DNA of 64,000 nucleotides, taken from NCBI GenBank assembly GCA_016584495.1, contig WAID01000001.1, forward strand, positions 992,001-1,056,000, read 5' to 3'. The notes beneath the pieces are model-generated. The model was not told where the DNA came from. It saw nothing but the letters and a program-made list of their open reading frames with translations, and did no database searches. How positions within the stretch are numbered: the first letter of the stretch is position 1; each line of letters opens with the position of its first letter. Shown here one piece after another: positions 1 to 11,433 of this stretch. The stretch is from Celoporthe dispersa (Eukaryota; Ascomycota; Sordariomycetes; Diaporthales; Cryphonectriaceae). The position numbers and the translations under genes are program-made.

Positions 1-2053
1 TGAGCCGGACCAAGTCCATGGAGGTGAAGCCGACCTCGAATACGGGCGTGTTTACATCCATGGTAATATTGTCGGTAGCAGTCCCAAGTGTTGCGGCAAA
101 GTCGTCAAGCAGTGCCGCCTCGGCTTGGCTGGCGACCGTCGAGGCGTCATCTTCTCCCCGTCGTCGCTGTTCTGCGCGCCTGGCTCTGGCCACGGCCTGT
201 CGGTGCAGGTGCAGATCCTCGGCAAAGAGGCCAGACTCAAAGAGGGAGCGCATCTTGGCGCCCGAGATCTTGCCCAGGGCTGATATGGGCATGAGTGGCG
301 TCGACTTCGGACAGAGCGAGAAGACGAGAGGACGAGAGCCCGTACTGGTCATGCACGCCTCAATGATGAGATCCTCTACCTCGGTTACGGTCGTGTCGTC
401 GCCCTTGTCGTCTTCTGGCAGTGGAGGCCCGGCCTTGGGAATGTAGGCAACGGTGACCTGCTCGGTGTGTTGATTCCTGGACGGGAATAAGACAAGCCGG
501 ACAACCATGTCGCCGACGGCCTGTTCGATCAGGGCCTGCACATCAGCCGCCATGATCTTAATGCCATTGATGTTCACAACCTGGTCGGCCCGGCCCACGA
601 GAGACAGATTCCCTGCCGGGTCGATCATGGCCCGGTCTCCGGTCCGAAACCAGCCGCTACCCGACGCGAATGCCCTGGCCGAGGCCTCTGGATTGCGATA
701 GTACCCATCAAAGACGGCGGGACCGCGCACCTCCAGGTAGCCAACCTCATCACGAGCCGCCTCCTCCCTGCTGGTGCTGCTGGTGCTGCTAGTGCTGACC
801 ACGACACGCATCTCGATCCCGCTCATAGCCTTGCCCAGCGAGGCTACGAGACGACCATTCTCTAGATCGTACTCAGGGCACGCAAGGTTGAAGATAGCTC
901 CAGCACACGTCTCGGTCATGCCAAAGCCCGGTGTAATAACATTGCTAGGAGCACCGTATTTCTCGAGTAGGGCCGCCGCCGCCACGCACGTCTTGACGTC
1001 GTTGGCCTCGCCGCCAGATGCGAGCATCGTCAGAGCAGACAAATCCCACGACCGAGCACCGTTGTTATTCTTTGCCTCTTGCTGCTGCTGCATAGTCGAT
1101 ACCAGCTTGGCCAGAAAGAAATTCGGCGCAAACGAACGGATAATGCGGTGATTGCTCATAAGGTCTAGCAGGCTGCCCGGCGATGATATAATATCGGCAG
1201 CGTATGCGTGAACCTGGTCAGCCCCAAGCCAGAGAGCCTGGATGTGGATCTCAACGAGGCTTGCCACATGATCGAGGCCGACCCAGTTCAGGAAGGCCCC
1301 GTTATCCGGGAGAGGGCGGATCGACGCTTTGCCGGCAACAGCTGCGAGGATTTGCCTATGGCCGAGCCGGACGGCCTTTGCGTTGCCAGTGCTGCCCGAG
1401 GTCAACATCAGCACCGCAAGCGGCGAATTATCGCTGCTGCTGGTGCTAGTGGTGCTCTCGCTGCTGCCTCTGCTTCTGTCAATGCTGTCGTCATCTGGTG
1501 GCGTGAAAGAATAATATGTGTCGCCGTGAAAGAGCGCCAATGATGAAGACGAAGACGAAGACAAAGACGAAGACGACCATGACGCCTCTTGAACTGGTGG
1601 CCGCGCGTCTTCTAGGCTTTCGATTGTGTACAGCCGAAAGGTATGAGGTCCATCGAAGGAACCAAGGGAATCAGCCCTCGTGAGACAGATGGGCGACTCT
1701 AGGAGCGCTGACAGGCCCGAGATGTGCTTGTGCCTGTGCTCCTCCACGTTGCTGAACGGAGATGACAGCACCGGCAGGCCTTCAGCGAGAAGAACCGCCC
1801 AGAACCACAAGATGGTCTCCCAGTGGTCTTCGACGAGGTGGAGAAGCACGGGTTGTCCGGGCACAAACTCCTTCAGCGTCCTGACTGCCAGACTCTTCTG
1901 CTTAGCCTGCAGGTATAGGCTGCTGTACGAGACCTCAGTCGGCTTTGTCGTTGCAGTGATATTCCCGCGCGGATAGAGGACGAGCCGTCCCAGCCCCAGA
2001 GCAGCATGCTCGTGCAACACATGCTGGAGGCAGTCTCGCGCAGGGCCCTTCAT
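1..2053 (-). CDS. NRPS-like adenylation-carrier protein, 3' part missing at window edge
   Basis: The first 684 codons of a multidomain enzyme read without interruption from the ATG at 2053-2051 to the window edge. An AMP-binding (adenylation) domain fills most of it: the phosphate-binding loop LTSGSTGNAKAV lies near residue 216, FGMTET follows, then the A7-type WFRTGD, and the A8-type LVGRADQVVNINGIK. Near residue 678 the carrier signature GFTSMDL supplies the serine that takes phosphopantetheine. The domain would activate a carboxylic acid as an adenylate and load it on the carrier. What follows (reductase, thioesterase, ketosynthase or condensation domain) lies outside the window, so the product class cannot be told. 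Two serine-rich low-complexity inserts sit in loops near residues 180-210 and 400. Adjacent methyltransferase and exporter genes fit a secondary-metabolite cluster. A and T domains are certain; substrate unknown. Confidence 0.85.
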   Translation of the reverse strand, partial: MKGPARDCLQHVLHEHAALGLGRLVLYPRGNITATTKPTEVSYSSLYLQAKQKSLAVRTLKEFVPGQPVLLHLVEDHWETILWFWAVLLAEGLPVLSSPFSNVEEHRHKHISGLSALLESPICLTRADSLGSFDGPHTFRLYTIESLEDARPPVQEASWSSSSLSSSSSSSLALFHGDTYYSFTPPDDDSIDRSRGSSESTTSTSSSDNSPLAVLMLTSGSTGNAKAVRLGHRQILAAVAGKASIRPLPDNGAFLNWVGLDHVASLVEIHIQALWLGADQVHAYAADIISSPGSLLDLMSNHRIIRSFAPNFFLAKLVSTMQQQQEAKNNNGARSWDLSALTMLASGGEANDVKTCVAAAALLEKYGAPSNVITPGFGMTETCAGAIFNLACPEYDLENGRLVASLGKAMSGIEMRVVVSTSSTSSTSREEAARDEVGYLEVRGPAVFDGYYRNPEASARAFASGSGWFRTGDRAMIDPAGNLSLVGRADQVVNINGIKIMAADVQALIEQAVGDMVVRLVLFPSRNQHTEQVTVAYIPKAGPPLPEDDKGDDTTVTEVEDLIIEACMTSTGSRPLVFSLCPKSTPLMPISALGKISGAKMRSLFESGLFAEDLHLHRQAVARARRAEQRRRGEDDASTVASQAEAALLDDFAATLGTATDNITMDVNTPVFEVGFTSMDLVRL

Positions 2054-2386
2054 CTCGACTGTCTGCCGAAGAGAAACGGGATGTATTAAAATGTGTAGAT
2101 GGAAAGACAATAAATTTTATCACGAGGCTAATAATTCCCTTATCTTCTGGAAAAGTCCGAGTGACCTTCAGGCTAGGAGAAGGGGAGAGCAGTGCAGAGT
2201 TAAGAAAGGAGAAGGGGGTCCTCGCGCTTCTCTGCTCATGTTTCCTCTTCCTCCTTCCGACCACTTCCTCCCCAGACGAGATACGCAGCTGAGGTATGAT
2301 GACCTCGCTACTCCCTTCTCTAGTCACCTACTACTATGATTACATGCCGATAAGGGCTTGTGGGATTCTGTGCGTGCGATCGCGCG

Positions 2387-2424
<38 letters not shown>

Positions 2425-3070
2425 CAGTTACTACTTGCCATGTATGGGGGCCGACGTAGAGTTCCACTCTGGGGAGTGCTGGTCACTGGTCAGGGGAGAG
2501 CGTGTTGGCATTTGGTCCTTGATCCTTCCGCATCTTTAGACTGCTATAAAATAAAAGCACATGTAAGACGGACGTTATTACCACATAAGGCAGTGTTCTA
2601 ACCGAGATACATGACATTTCAGCGAGTTACTTGTTCTCTCTCGGATTAAATGTTGATGGGGGCCGGGAGATTTCCAGTGTGCCAGGTACGCCCCGTTCTA
2701 CGTAATTTTGGGGCGTCGCAGTGTTTTTTCGGCTTAATTGTATTCCTTTCCGGATAAACACGAAACCTTTTCACTCTCTGGCTACTTATCTGTAATTATC
2801 CTCTATCTGGTAGAAAGAGGAAGAGGTGAACCACACCCATTCTCCGAACCCCTCAGGGCTGAGCAGTGCTCCCTCCACAGTGGACGTGCCATACCCACAT
2901 TATCCTCGTCCTTAGGGTCTCTATTCTGCTAGAATCCTTCTCTACTTGAGATCATATTTGGGTCATTGCTTGGTCACCTGGCTGTTCACACTACTACTTT
3001 CTTCATCTCGCTTTCTCCTTAGCTTTTGCCATACCTCTTTTCACCCTGGAAAGTCACCGAGCCTGGCCCC
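2054..3070. other. Divergent intergenic region between adenylation gene and methyltransferase
   Basis: No gene recognised. It separates two divergently transcribed genes and probably holds both promoters. It contains a long TG dinucleotide run and otherwise unremarkable, AT-richer sequence. Confidence 0.6.
2391..2420. repeat. (TG)15 microsatellite
   Basis: Fifteen uninterrupted TG units in the divergent spacer, roughly 340 bp upstream of the adenylation gene start. Confidence 0.95.
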
Positions 3071-4927
3071 ATGGCGTCTGAAGACAGGCCAAAGTCACGC
3101 ATAGTGCAGCTCGCTGAGACCATCAGTTCTGCCGTGACTGAAATCGATGAGATCCTGGCAGAGCAGGGAGCCCGAGCGCCCTCGACTGCTGAAGACGCTC
3201 CAACACATCTGCCCCATGAAGCGTGTGATGCCCAGGACAGGGTGCTGGACGCCATCTCGGAGCTCTGGGACTCGCTTCTCGAGCCCTTGGTCTCGCTATA
3301 TAAACATAGCGCTGTAAGTGACCAAGCAGCTTTGATGGCAGTAATATTATTAATAATTCCGTAATTACAGCATAACAACAATGTGTCCCTGCAGGCCATT
3401 ACTCACTTTGGCATTGCTTCCATGGTTCCTCCTGCGGGCAAGACTTCCTTTGTCGAGATTGCTATCAATACTGGACTGAGCGAACGCGCCGTCCAACGGC
3501 TGCTGCGGCACGCAATGACAATGTATGTGGGCGCTCCTCGAAATGTAGCTTACCCCTCACTTTCATGGCAAAAGAGGTCTCACCATTATTGAGAACTTAT
3601 GGACAAAAGAAACTAATAATCAATACGGCACCTCACAATAGGAACGTGTTCTGCGAACTAGAGCCTGGTATGGTAGCCCATACCAAGACGTCCAAGGCCC
3701 TGGCCAACCCGGCTATAAACAACTGGCTGAAGATCGGCACCTGGGACATGTGGCCAGCCTCTGTCAAGGTAATGGGGAAAATCTGCGGCTGAAACTGAGC
3801 TCGATCTTCAGACCATTCCCCAGGAAGAACCCGTGGGCTGACTTTGTGTGTGTGTATAATCGATCTAGATGGTTGAGGCCTTGCAAAAGTGGAACGAATC
3901 CCCTGAACCAAACGAAACAGTAATGTGCCACAGGCCCGACTCTAAAATTTCCCTCGTCTTGTCCTGTTTCTTAGTGGACGTGTTCAGTTATGCTGACACT
4001 TCATTCTGCTTTTTCTTTCTAGGGCTTTGCTCTCGCCAACAACACCACAAACTCGATTTACAACGTCATGTCTAGTGACCCAGAGCGTGCAGCTCTTTTT
4101 GCCAATGCCATGAGGGTCTGGGCCGGAAGACCCGAATGTGAGCACGAAGCAATCCTATTCTTCAGAAGAGCTTACCTTCGAGTGACCTGTTCGCTCAAAT
4201 GTCGAGTGCGAGCTGATCAATTAATTTCTCACAGACGATTCCCGCTACATCATCGAGTTTTATGACTGGGCATCTCTCGGAGACGCTCAAGTCGTAGATG
4301 TAGGTGGCGCCCAGGGCCACATCGCCATAGCTCTGGCTCAACGCTTCACCGATCTCAAAGTCATTGTTCAGGATATGGAGAAGGTTGTTCAAAATGCTAC
4401 AGTACCAGAGCCTCTCTTAGACAGGGTCCGCTTCGAGGCTCATGACTTCTTCACTGCTCAAACGGAAAAGGCCGATGTCTTTTTCCTTCGCTGGATCTTG
4501 CACAATTGGTCGGACAAGTATTGCATTCTGATTTTGAGGGTAAGTCTTCTTCATATATACCTTCAAAACCGCAATCACTTGCTTTTCTCTTGATTTCTTT
4601 TCTCTTTCCTTTTTATAGAAAAGAAGATCTTCTAATTAGTTATACCAGGCCTTAATTCCTGCGTTAAAGCCCAGTGCAAGGCTTATAATACAGGATATAT
4701 GTATGCCAGAGCCCGGTGCCGTCTCTAAGTGGCGAGAGAAGGATCTGAGAGCGATTGACCTGAATATGGGCGCCATCTTCAATGCAGCCGAGAGGACGGT
4801 GGGCGAGTGGAAGTTACTCTTGTCCGAGGCGGATCAGAGGTTTGTACTTCAGAGAGTCATCGAGCCAAAGGGCTCGGCCCTAGCCATCATAGAGGTGGGT
4901 TGGCAATGTTCAACCAGTGCGGTGTAA
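3071..4927 (+). CDS. SAM-dependent O-methyltransferase (plant COMT-like family 2)
   Basis: Seven exons: 3071-3313, 3395-3522, 3642-3768, 3869-3919, 4023-4137, 4235-4539 and 4649-4927. They join in frame to a 415-residue protein, a normal length for fungal family-2 O-methyltransferases. The N-terminal half has the winged-helix dimerisation features of the family. The SAM-binding motif reads VVDVGGAQGH, and the catalytic His is in WILHNWSD. The C-terminus AIIEVGW matches the usual family ending. It should transfer a methyl group from SAM to a hydroxyl of a small molecule. The position between an adenylation megasynthase and an MFS exporter suggests tailoring of that cluster's product; this is inference. 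All introns are GT-AG. No frame damage seen. Confidence 0.9.
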
Positions 4928-5955
4928 CGGAAGAGCACCACCTGCAGTCAGAATCTAGATGCTCTTTGTATAGACGTACTCATTGGCAGAATCACGGGGC
5001 GCTTAATTTTGCCTAGACTATTACAAACTAAGGAGCATTCTCCGACGTGATTTGTGTAGCCTTGCACAGATTGTATGGCTTGGATTCTACATGTCCTGAG
5101 GATCCAGGTATGGTAATATCTTACGACGCTAGTCCCCAGCCGTTGGCCAGAAAAGATGCAACATATAAGCGGGCTCTTTACCTTCTAGAGAGAGGAGTAG
5201 GATGGATTGGGCGTTTGACGTTTTTGGGATTTGCAAAGCGGTCCCCGCCCCCCTCCCCCCCAAAAAGAGGTAACAGACCCGAAAGCCTTGAGTATAGAAA
5301 GTCAAATAGCCCCATGACATGAGACTCGGGGTGAATTCAGCAGTCGTGGTAGGCGTCCAGATATGTCACATTTCAGGCATTGCGTGCTATATCGTGGGGG
5401 CTGAAGGCGAAAAGACAATTCACCCATTGGTGTGAAAACCATCCTTTGGCGAATCTATGCCTCGGTATGCAAGGCGGACTTAGCGTCCCAGTTTTATCGT
5501 TCACGAAGAACACATTGGGGTCCGTTAATCAGCCCTGATATATCTGTATGACGCAGAGCCATGATGATATCCGCTCGATGGTACATCGTTCCGATCCTTA
5601 TTACGCTACCTCTCGAATTGGTGGTGTGTAGGTTGAGCACACAACCCAGAGTGCGGCCCACTGCCTTCGAGCCGCGTTCTCACGACAAACATGCTAGTCA
5701 CTGTGGCTCATCAGCGTCTGGTGTAGAGAGCTCCTGGTCTTCGATTTGTTAATTGACTTGCATACCTGTACAAACGCCGGTTGTGTAGGCATTCGTATGT
5801 GTGCGCGCATGTGCGCATGGGTTGTTAAGCCGCTCAATAATTTTACTGCAATAAACATGAGGCAAGTTCTCCACACTTTAAGAAGCTATCAGGATCTACT
5901 ATACAAGAATGATTTTAATGTTATACTAGTAGTAACAATAACAAGAGTCACGCAA
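4928..5955. other. Intergenic, methyltransferase to MFS transporter
   Basis: No coding sequence recognised on either strand. It has a short C-rich run near 5245-5265 and AT-rich sequence toward the transporter, probably its promoter and 5' UTR. Confidence 0.6.
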
Positions 5956-8391
5956 ATGAGGAGGACGCGGAGACCAGCCTTGGGCCTTTACACGCATTGG
6001 AAACGCTGTCCGTGGGTCCAGAAGCCACCAAGCCTGAAACACCACCGGAGTTCAACACCGATGACGGTGGGACAAGTCCACCAGAAGCCCTTGAAGACGA
6101 TGCAGAAGAGCAGTATGTCACAGGTGTGAGGCTAGCAATCATCATAGGCTGCATATCTCTAGCATGTTTCTTGATGCTGGTGGATACTATGATCATCGGC
6201 ACGGCAAGTAGTCCGCCAGAAATCGCCTGGATATGACTTATATGCGATGTTCATAATGCCTACTAACTGATTCATAGGCCATTCCACGGATCACAGACAC
6301 CTTCAACTCTCTGCCTGACGTTGGCTGGTATGCCAGCGCTTACCAACTGGGCAGGTGTGTTTGTCTTTATTATTCTTTCTTTCATTTTCTTTTCTTTGAT
6401 CTGTCCCCTTCTTGAATTGCATCATACAATCTGAAAATACTATCAATCTAACCTTTACCGATGGCAGCGCTGCCCCACAGCCTCTCACAGGAAAGGTATA
6501 TACGCATTTCAGTCTCAAGGTGCGTACTAATTATCTGTCCTTCCCCAGAAGACATAGGATCAACGCAGTGTAGCTGATCATGAATGCCTATTCGTGATTA
6601 CAGTGGTCCTTTCTGTTCTTCTTTGGAGTCTTCGAGCTGGGCTCAGTGCTGTGCGGCGCCGCTATATCGTCAAACATGCTCATCGTCGGTCGTGCCGTTG
6701 CCGGGATTGGGGCCGCAGGCCCTCATCAATGGCTCCATCACGATTATCTCTGCCTGTGCTCCCTTAGAGAAGCGCCCAGGTGAGGCCCCAACCCGGACTT
6801 CCCAGAACATAATGTGGTTATGAGAGTCAGTAAGTCGGCCTTGACAACTGACTATTTTCTTCTGCTGGAAGCTCTCATAGGTCTAAGCATTGGTTGTGAG
6901 TAACTACGAGCATCTTTCCGGAAGCGCAGATTAACGCGGGTGCTAACCTGAGGACAACCAATAGTAAACTCTCTTGGCCTCGTCGTTGGGCCTCTGCTAG
7001 GGGGCGTTTTCACATCGTACAGTACATGGCGATGGTGTAAGTACATCAAATCTTTTTTGGTCACACAGGCATTGATCCTTTCGGCTTCACGATCTTCTCC
7101 GTCCGACAGTCGAACGTGCTGATACGGTCTCATCTTCGATATGTCTCTAGGTTTCTATGTGAATCTGCCGATCGGAGCTGTGGCGGCCCTTGGCCTTGGC
7201 ATGCTCCGAATACCAGAGCAGACATCCAAGCCCAGGGCCTTGTCCGTCCTCCCGAGGCTACACCTCTATTTAGACCTCATCGGCTTCGCCTTGTTTGCCC
7301 CTGCAGTGCTGCAGCTCCTCCTCGCACTCCAGTATGGAGGCAACGAGTATCCATGGGGCTCCTCACAGGTCATCGGTCTCTTCTGCGGCTCCGGCGCAAC
7401 TATGATCGTCTGGCTCTTCTGGAATCGCTACAAGGGGAGACGACGCCTTGCTCCCAGCCTCCCTTATCGGACGGAGGACAGTCTGGGCAGCAGGTCTCTA
7501 CCAGGCGTCCCGCTTTGCGGCCATGTACGGGGGTGCCTATTTCCTCCCCATCTACTTTCAGGCTATCAACAACGCGACGGCCATGCTGAGCGGCGTATAT
7601 CTATTGCCGACAATCCTACCCCAGCTCTTCGTGCCCGTGCTGACAGGCATCTTGTGTAAGCCCGGGTAGACTATCAATGAGGCGGTCGCAATTACTCTTG
7701 GCTGATACTGAGTTTGACCAAAGTGACGCGGGTCGGGTTCGTCATACCCTTTGCTCTGTTCTCCACAGTTCTTCTGTCTATCAGCAGCGGATTATACTCC
7801 TTACTTCGGCCTGGAACATCCAGTGGCAAATGGATAGGGTTCCAGCTCATGGCCGGCATTGGCACAGGCGCCAGTATGCAGCTGGTATGTTGGCCTCCTT
7901 TCTTTTTCTTGATAGGTCACCTTGTGGGGGATTGTGGAGATCTCGCTGTGCTAACGAGAGACGTTGTATTTAACCTGTTCTAGGCCATCATTGCGGTGCA
8001 GGCAGCCGTGTCCGAGCGAGAACTCGCTACAGCGATGGCCTTCCTGGTCTTCGCCCAGGCCCTTGGCCCAGCCATATCGCTGACGCTGTGCAACGTCCTC
8101 TTCGACGCCAGCCTCAGGACCCAACTACCTCACGAAGCACCGCATTCAGATGCGGATGCTATTATTCAAGCAGGGGCTACAGGGTTCCGGGCCATCGTGC
8201 AGCCTGCTGACCTGCCGGGGGTCTTGGTAGCATATGCTAACAGTATCGATCAGGTGTTCTATCTAGTTGCTGCTATGGCTGCTATTGGCGGAATCGTCCT
8301 ATGGGGGATGGGGTGGCAAGATCTAAGGAAAAAAGACAACAAACAGAGAGAACAAGACACTGTCGCTGAGACTTTAGAGAAGCGAGTATGA
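5956..8391 (+). CDS. MFS transporter, DHA14-like, reading frame broken by small indels
   Basis: Exons as read: 5956-6203, 6278-6354, 6468-6519, 6604-6779, 6872-6895, 6965-7036, 7151-7653, 7713-7884 and 7984-8391. Family hallmarks are clear: AIPRITD after TM1, the ALGS-type LGSAAPQPLTGK, VGRAVAGIG, GPLLGGVF, and WRWCFYVNLPIGA, all typical of 14-helix drug/metabolite exporters. The first intron has a GC donor (6204-6205) and a TACTAAC branch site. Frame breaks occur just after the ATG (one base missing), at the C run 6720-6722 (one extra), and at the G run 7434-7437 (one extra). Allowing for these, the exon sum is divisible by three and gives about 576 residues, normal for the family. The donor at 7654 (GTGTAA) is atypical but is the only one that keeps frame. 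Likely role: export of the neighbouring cluster's product. Either sequence errors or recent loss could explain the breaks. Confidence 0.82.
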
Positions 8392-8967
8392 ATTCTTTCG
8401 GTTATGGGAATCTATAACTCAAGACTCCCTGTCTCTAGATTTATCCTTTGCATACTTCTATCAGTTAACTCTGCCTAGACATGTTCAAGTAGTTAGGTGT
8501 TATAAACCTTGGTCCGGGTACAAGCTATGTGTACGATTAGAAGGGATATTCGAATAGCAGATTCGAATATCAGCTGATCTCCCGTGGATCTATGTACTTA
8601 GTACAGTGGGACCTTCCATCACTGCTCATTACATTAGGGTTCTTCATACAAAGTTATTTCTTATCCGATCTAGTTCGATGTTATTTAGTTGGCAATTATT
8701 TGCAATGAACAAGTAATATTATGCTTGACCATATAAATGTTGGATTCAATTCATGATTTAAACAGCGTATTCTCTAGCTTGTATGTCGAGCCGTTGACAT
8801 TGGCATAACTCTTATGCAATAGCAAATAAATAAAATGAAGTTAAATTTGCTTAGACTTATTTAGGGTATCTTGGAGACTAAATCTTAAAGATCTCTCTAA
8901 CGCATCTATCTACCAGCCTTCTTCGGATACGTGAGGTTCCTCATTTCGAACTAGTATATAGACACAC
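8392..8967. other. Intergenic, AT-rich tail after transporter
   Basis: AT-rich sequence with no recognisable coding signal. It holds the transporter 3' UTR and runs into a degraded gene copy. Confidence 0.6.
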
Positions 8968-9459
8968 GCTCAAAACGTTCTCTGCGATCTTTTAAGCCGC
9001 CTGCTCGGCGGTCAAGGCGGTGACACCGAGTTCCCGTGCGTGTTGTGATCCTGCAAAACGATAAATACTATGTCTGCGGCGGAAAGATAAGAAGAGCTCG
9101 AGGTCCCTTGCCAAGTCTCCACGTTGATTCGTCTCATTGCACTCGGGCACGATCTGCATCAAGGCGCATCGCCTGGTCCGTGCCGCATGTGGTTGACCTC
9201 ATGGGGGTACTAGATTGAAACTTGGTAAAATTGTAGAAGTGGGTGTGCGTCAATGCGTTCTTGGCAAGACTGGTGAAGACGGCGGCTCGGATACATCTGC
9301 GGATATCTTGTAGCCAGACTCTGTGCGGTGGAGAACGGCTTCCGCCGGATCGATTGCGAGGTGGTTATAAATTGGTCTTCTAAGCCGTCCCATCAGCTGC
9401 TGAAGGATACACACAACAATCAGCTTGCCTGTGCCGGGTAATCCGTTCATACGAACCAT
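8968..9459 (-). pseudogene. Remnant of fungal P-loop kinase-like NTPase
   Basis: Near 9450 the minus strand reads MNGLPGTGKL, a Walker A of the fungal AAA/chloramphenicol-phosphotransferase-like kind. It is followed by NHLAIDPAEAV, which matches the family's conserved NHLLIDPxxA stretch. After a stop and a frame change, the family's C-terminal end is still readable: SIYRF, then VTALTAEQAA, a stop, and KIAENV. So both ends of one gene of about 160-190 codons are present, with several stops and frame changes between them. That is far more damage than the single-base breaks in neighbouring genes, so I call it a true remnant. Family assignment comes from remembered conservation, not a search. Confidence 0.5.
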
Positions 9460-10291
9460 TAGTCTGGGTTCTGCAACACGTGCAACATTTGCACCCTGAG
9501 ACCCTCATCTCCAATATCGCGACCCAAATGAAAAGTCATAGAAAACCACTGGTCCAACCGGAGGAAGTCCGTAGTAATTTTATTGACGAGATACGAGGAA
9601 TGACAAGTATCGATGATCAGCGGTAGCACGCGACGCTGGGTTTGAGATATAGCGACCTTATAAATAAGCTTCCAGAATATTATCTGGGATCAGGAGCCAC
9701 GATATGCTATGGGCCCATACTCCCCTGTCTCTCATCGCCGGCCTCAGCTGGGCTTTAATAGTATTCATTGATACCAAGCACAGATGGTTTCTTTGACCCA
9801 CCACTATACTATCGAATATGATTCGTCGTGATGGCGCATATTACGGATACGCCTTATAATAACTGAGGGGAATCTCTAGAGACAGAAAAAGTTCGAACAA
9901 AGCCCAAGAAACTCCAAACATTTCGAAACATAAATATGGCAAACAGTGCTTCGTTAATTTCAGCAATCTTGAAAGCGTTGTGGTTTTTATAATTTGATGG
10001 ACCCTGGCAGTCGGCCGCGCACTTCGTCGTAGCGCCACTGAATTTGGTATGCTTGGTCATCCCCGTAGGTTTATATTACGTTCCCATATTGTATCTGGAC
10101 AAGCCTCTCTGTCCTTGCTCTGACCCGAGACGTACTTGGGGGTTAATGATCCCACTTATTTTCCAACGAAGGCTGCTTGCCGCATATATAGAGTATGCGC
10201 CTGCCAGCACTTGCGAGCACCAAGACCAATTAGACCTATTGGTGCTCAGTAGAGCGTAAATGTGATTAAAGAATTCTTAAGTGTTGATCTC
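9460..10291. other. Intergenic, nothing recognised
   Basis: Short open frames only, none resembling a known protein. It probably contains further decayed sequence and the 3' end of the neighbouring minus-strand gene. Confidence 0.5.
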
Positions 10292-11433
10292 TCAAAGTTG
10301 CGATGCAGCGACATGTGGCTGTCTAGACCCCAACCCGCCCACCCCATACGATTGTTCAGACGACAACTCGCTCACTCCATGGGAATCTTGCAGCTCAATA
10401 GCCCTCGGGAGGCTATACTGCGCACATTGGCTAGGCTGCTGCGTTGTCCCGTATCTTGTTGCGAGTCCTCGAGATTGTAGTTGTCTTCGACTGTTTCGCC
10501 TTTTCGAGCGACACAGAAAGAATATTGCACCAGCGATAAGAAGTGTTCCTGCGATACTGCCGATTATAGATACAGCTAGTAAGCCTACAGATACAACTGC
10601 AGCCTTTTTGGAATTGTTATTGCCAGCAGTCGATGATGTTTCAGTAGCCAGAGAGGGGGTGATAGACGGTATTATTGTGCTTAGGTCGGAGCTTTGCCAA
10701 TTGATCTGGATCATCGGAGCCCATACGCTCAGAGAAGCGATCGTACCTTCAGTCATCGAATAAGAAGTAAGCCCGGATATCGTAGAGGTTACAGTAAGTG
10801 ATACAATTTGTGGATAAGTCGCTATCGAGGGATTGAGCATGCTCGAGGAGTCACATAGTCCAACTGTAAGTGCGGTTGACTGAACTATCCGAGCACAAGA
10901 CTGGCCAGATTTCAAGCCGTTGGAACAAGTGTATCCACTACCATCCCCGATATTAACAAATTAGCTCCAGTTTTATATCGCCAAGGAAGCGCAATCAACA
11001 AAGCAATGAATCTTGCGAGCTGAGCTATCAAGACTGGCTAAGGATTAAGACGAACCTTGGACAACAACCAACCGCAGTCTCTCCCTCGATAAGCTCAAAC
11101 TGTAGAGCCCACTGAGCCTGTCCGCCAAAAGTGGCCGAGCATGCTGTATTGTATCCTGATGGGCAAACCAGCCCAGGGGGAATAGAATCCCCATCCTTCG
11201 AACGGATATGATGGGGCTCGTGCGCCTGCGGTTGTCGATGGCCAGCATTCTGTTGCACCCTTCAGACCATTGTCATCAGTGCCAAGGCATGTCTGCATCA
11301 ACCACCCTCTTCCTGTTTCTGCGCCATTGCTCTGGTCAACAGCAACGTACAGGCACGATGATGGAGGTGTGAAAGTTGTGGTAAGAGGACCAAGGATTGT
11401 GCGTGGCTGGTTAGCAAGAGCAACGGTCGTCAT
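10292..11433 (-). CDS. Cys-rich single-pass membrane protein (GPLTTTF family), one frame break
   Basis: Two exons, 11433-11056 and 10937-10292; with one base removed they sum to 341 codons. The N-terminus carries GPLTTTFTPPSSC. A Cys-rich ectodomain with CPSGYNTACS and CCPSGYTCSNG follows (the second motif is rebuilt across the splice). Next come a Ser/Thr-rich stalk, one membrane helix (about 25 residues after NNNSKKAAVV), a basic stop-transfer FLCRSKRR, and a polar tail. No classical signal peptide is visible. This family is common in Pezizomycotina and has no firm function that I know; a wall or surface sensor role is only a guess. A G5 run (+ strand 11176-11180) has one base too many. A second member lies at 26.0-27.7 kb. 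Confidence 0.75.
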
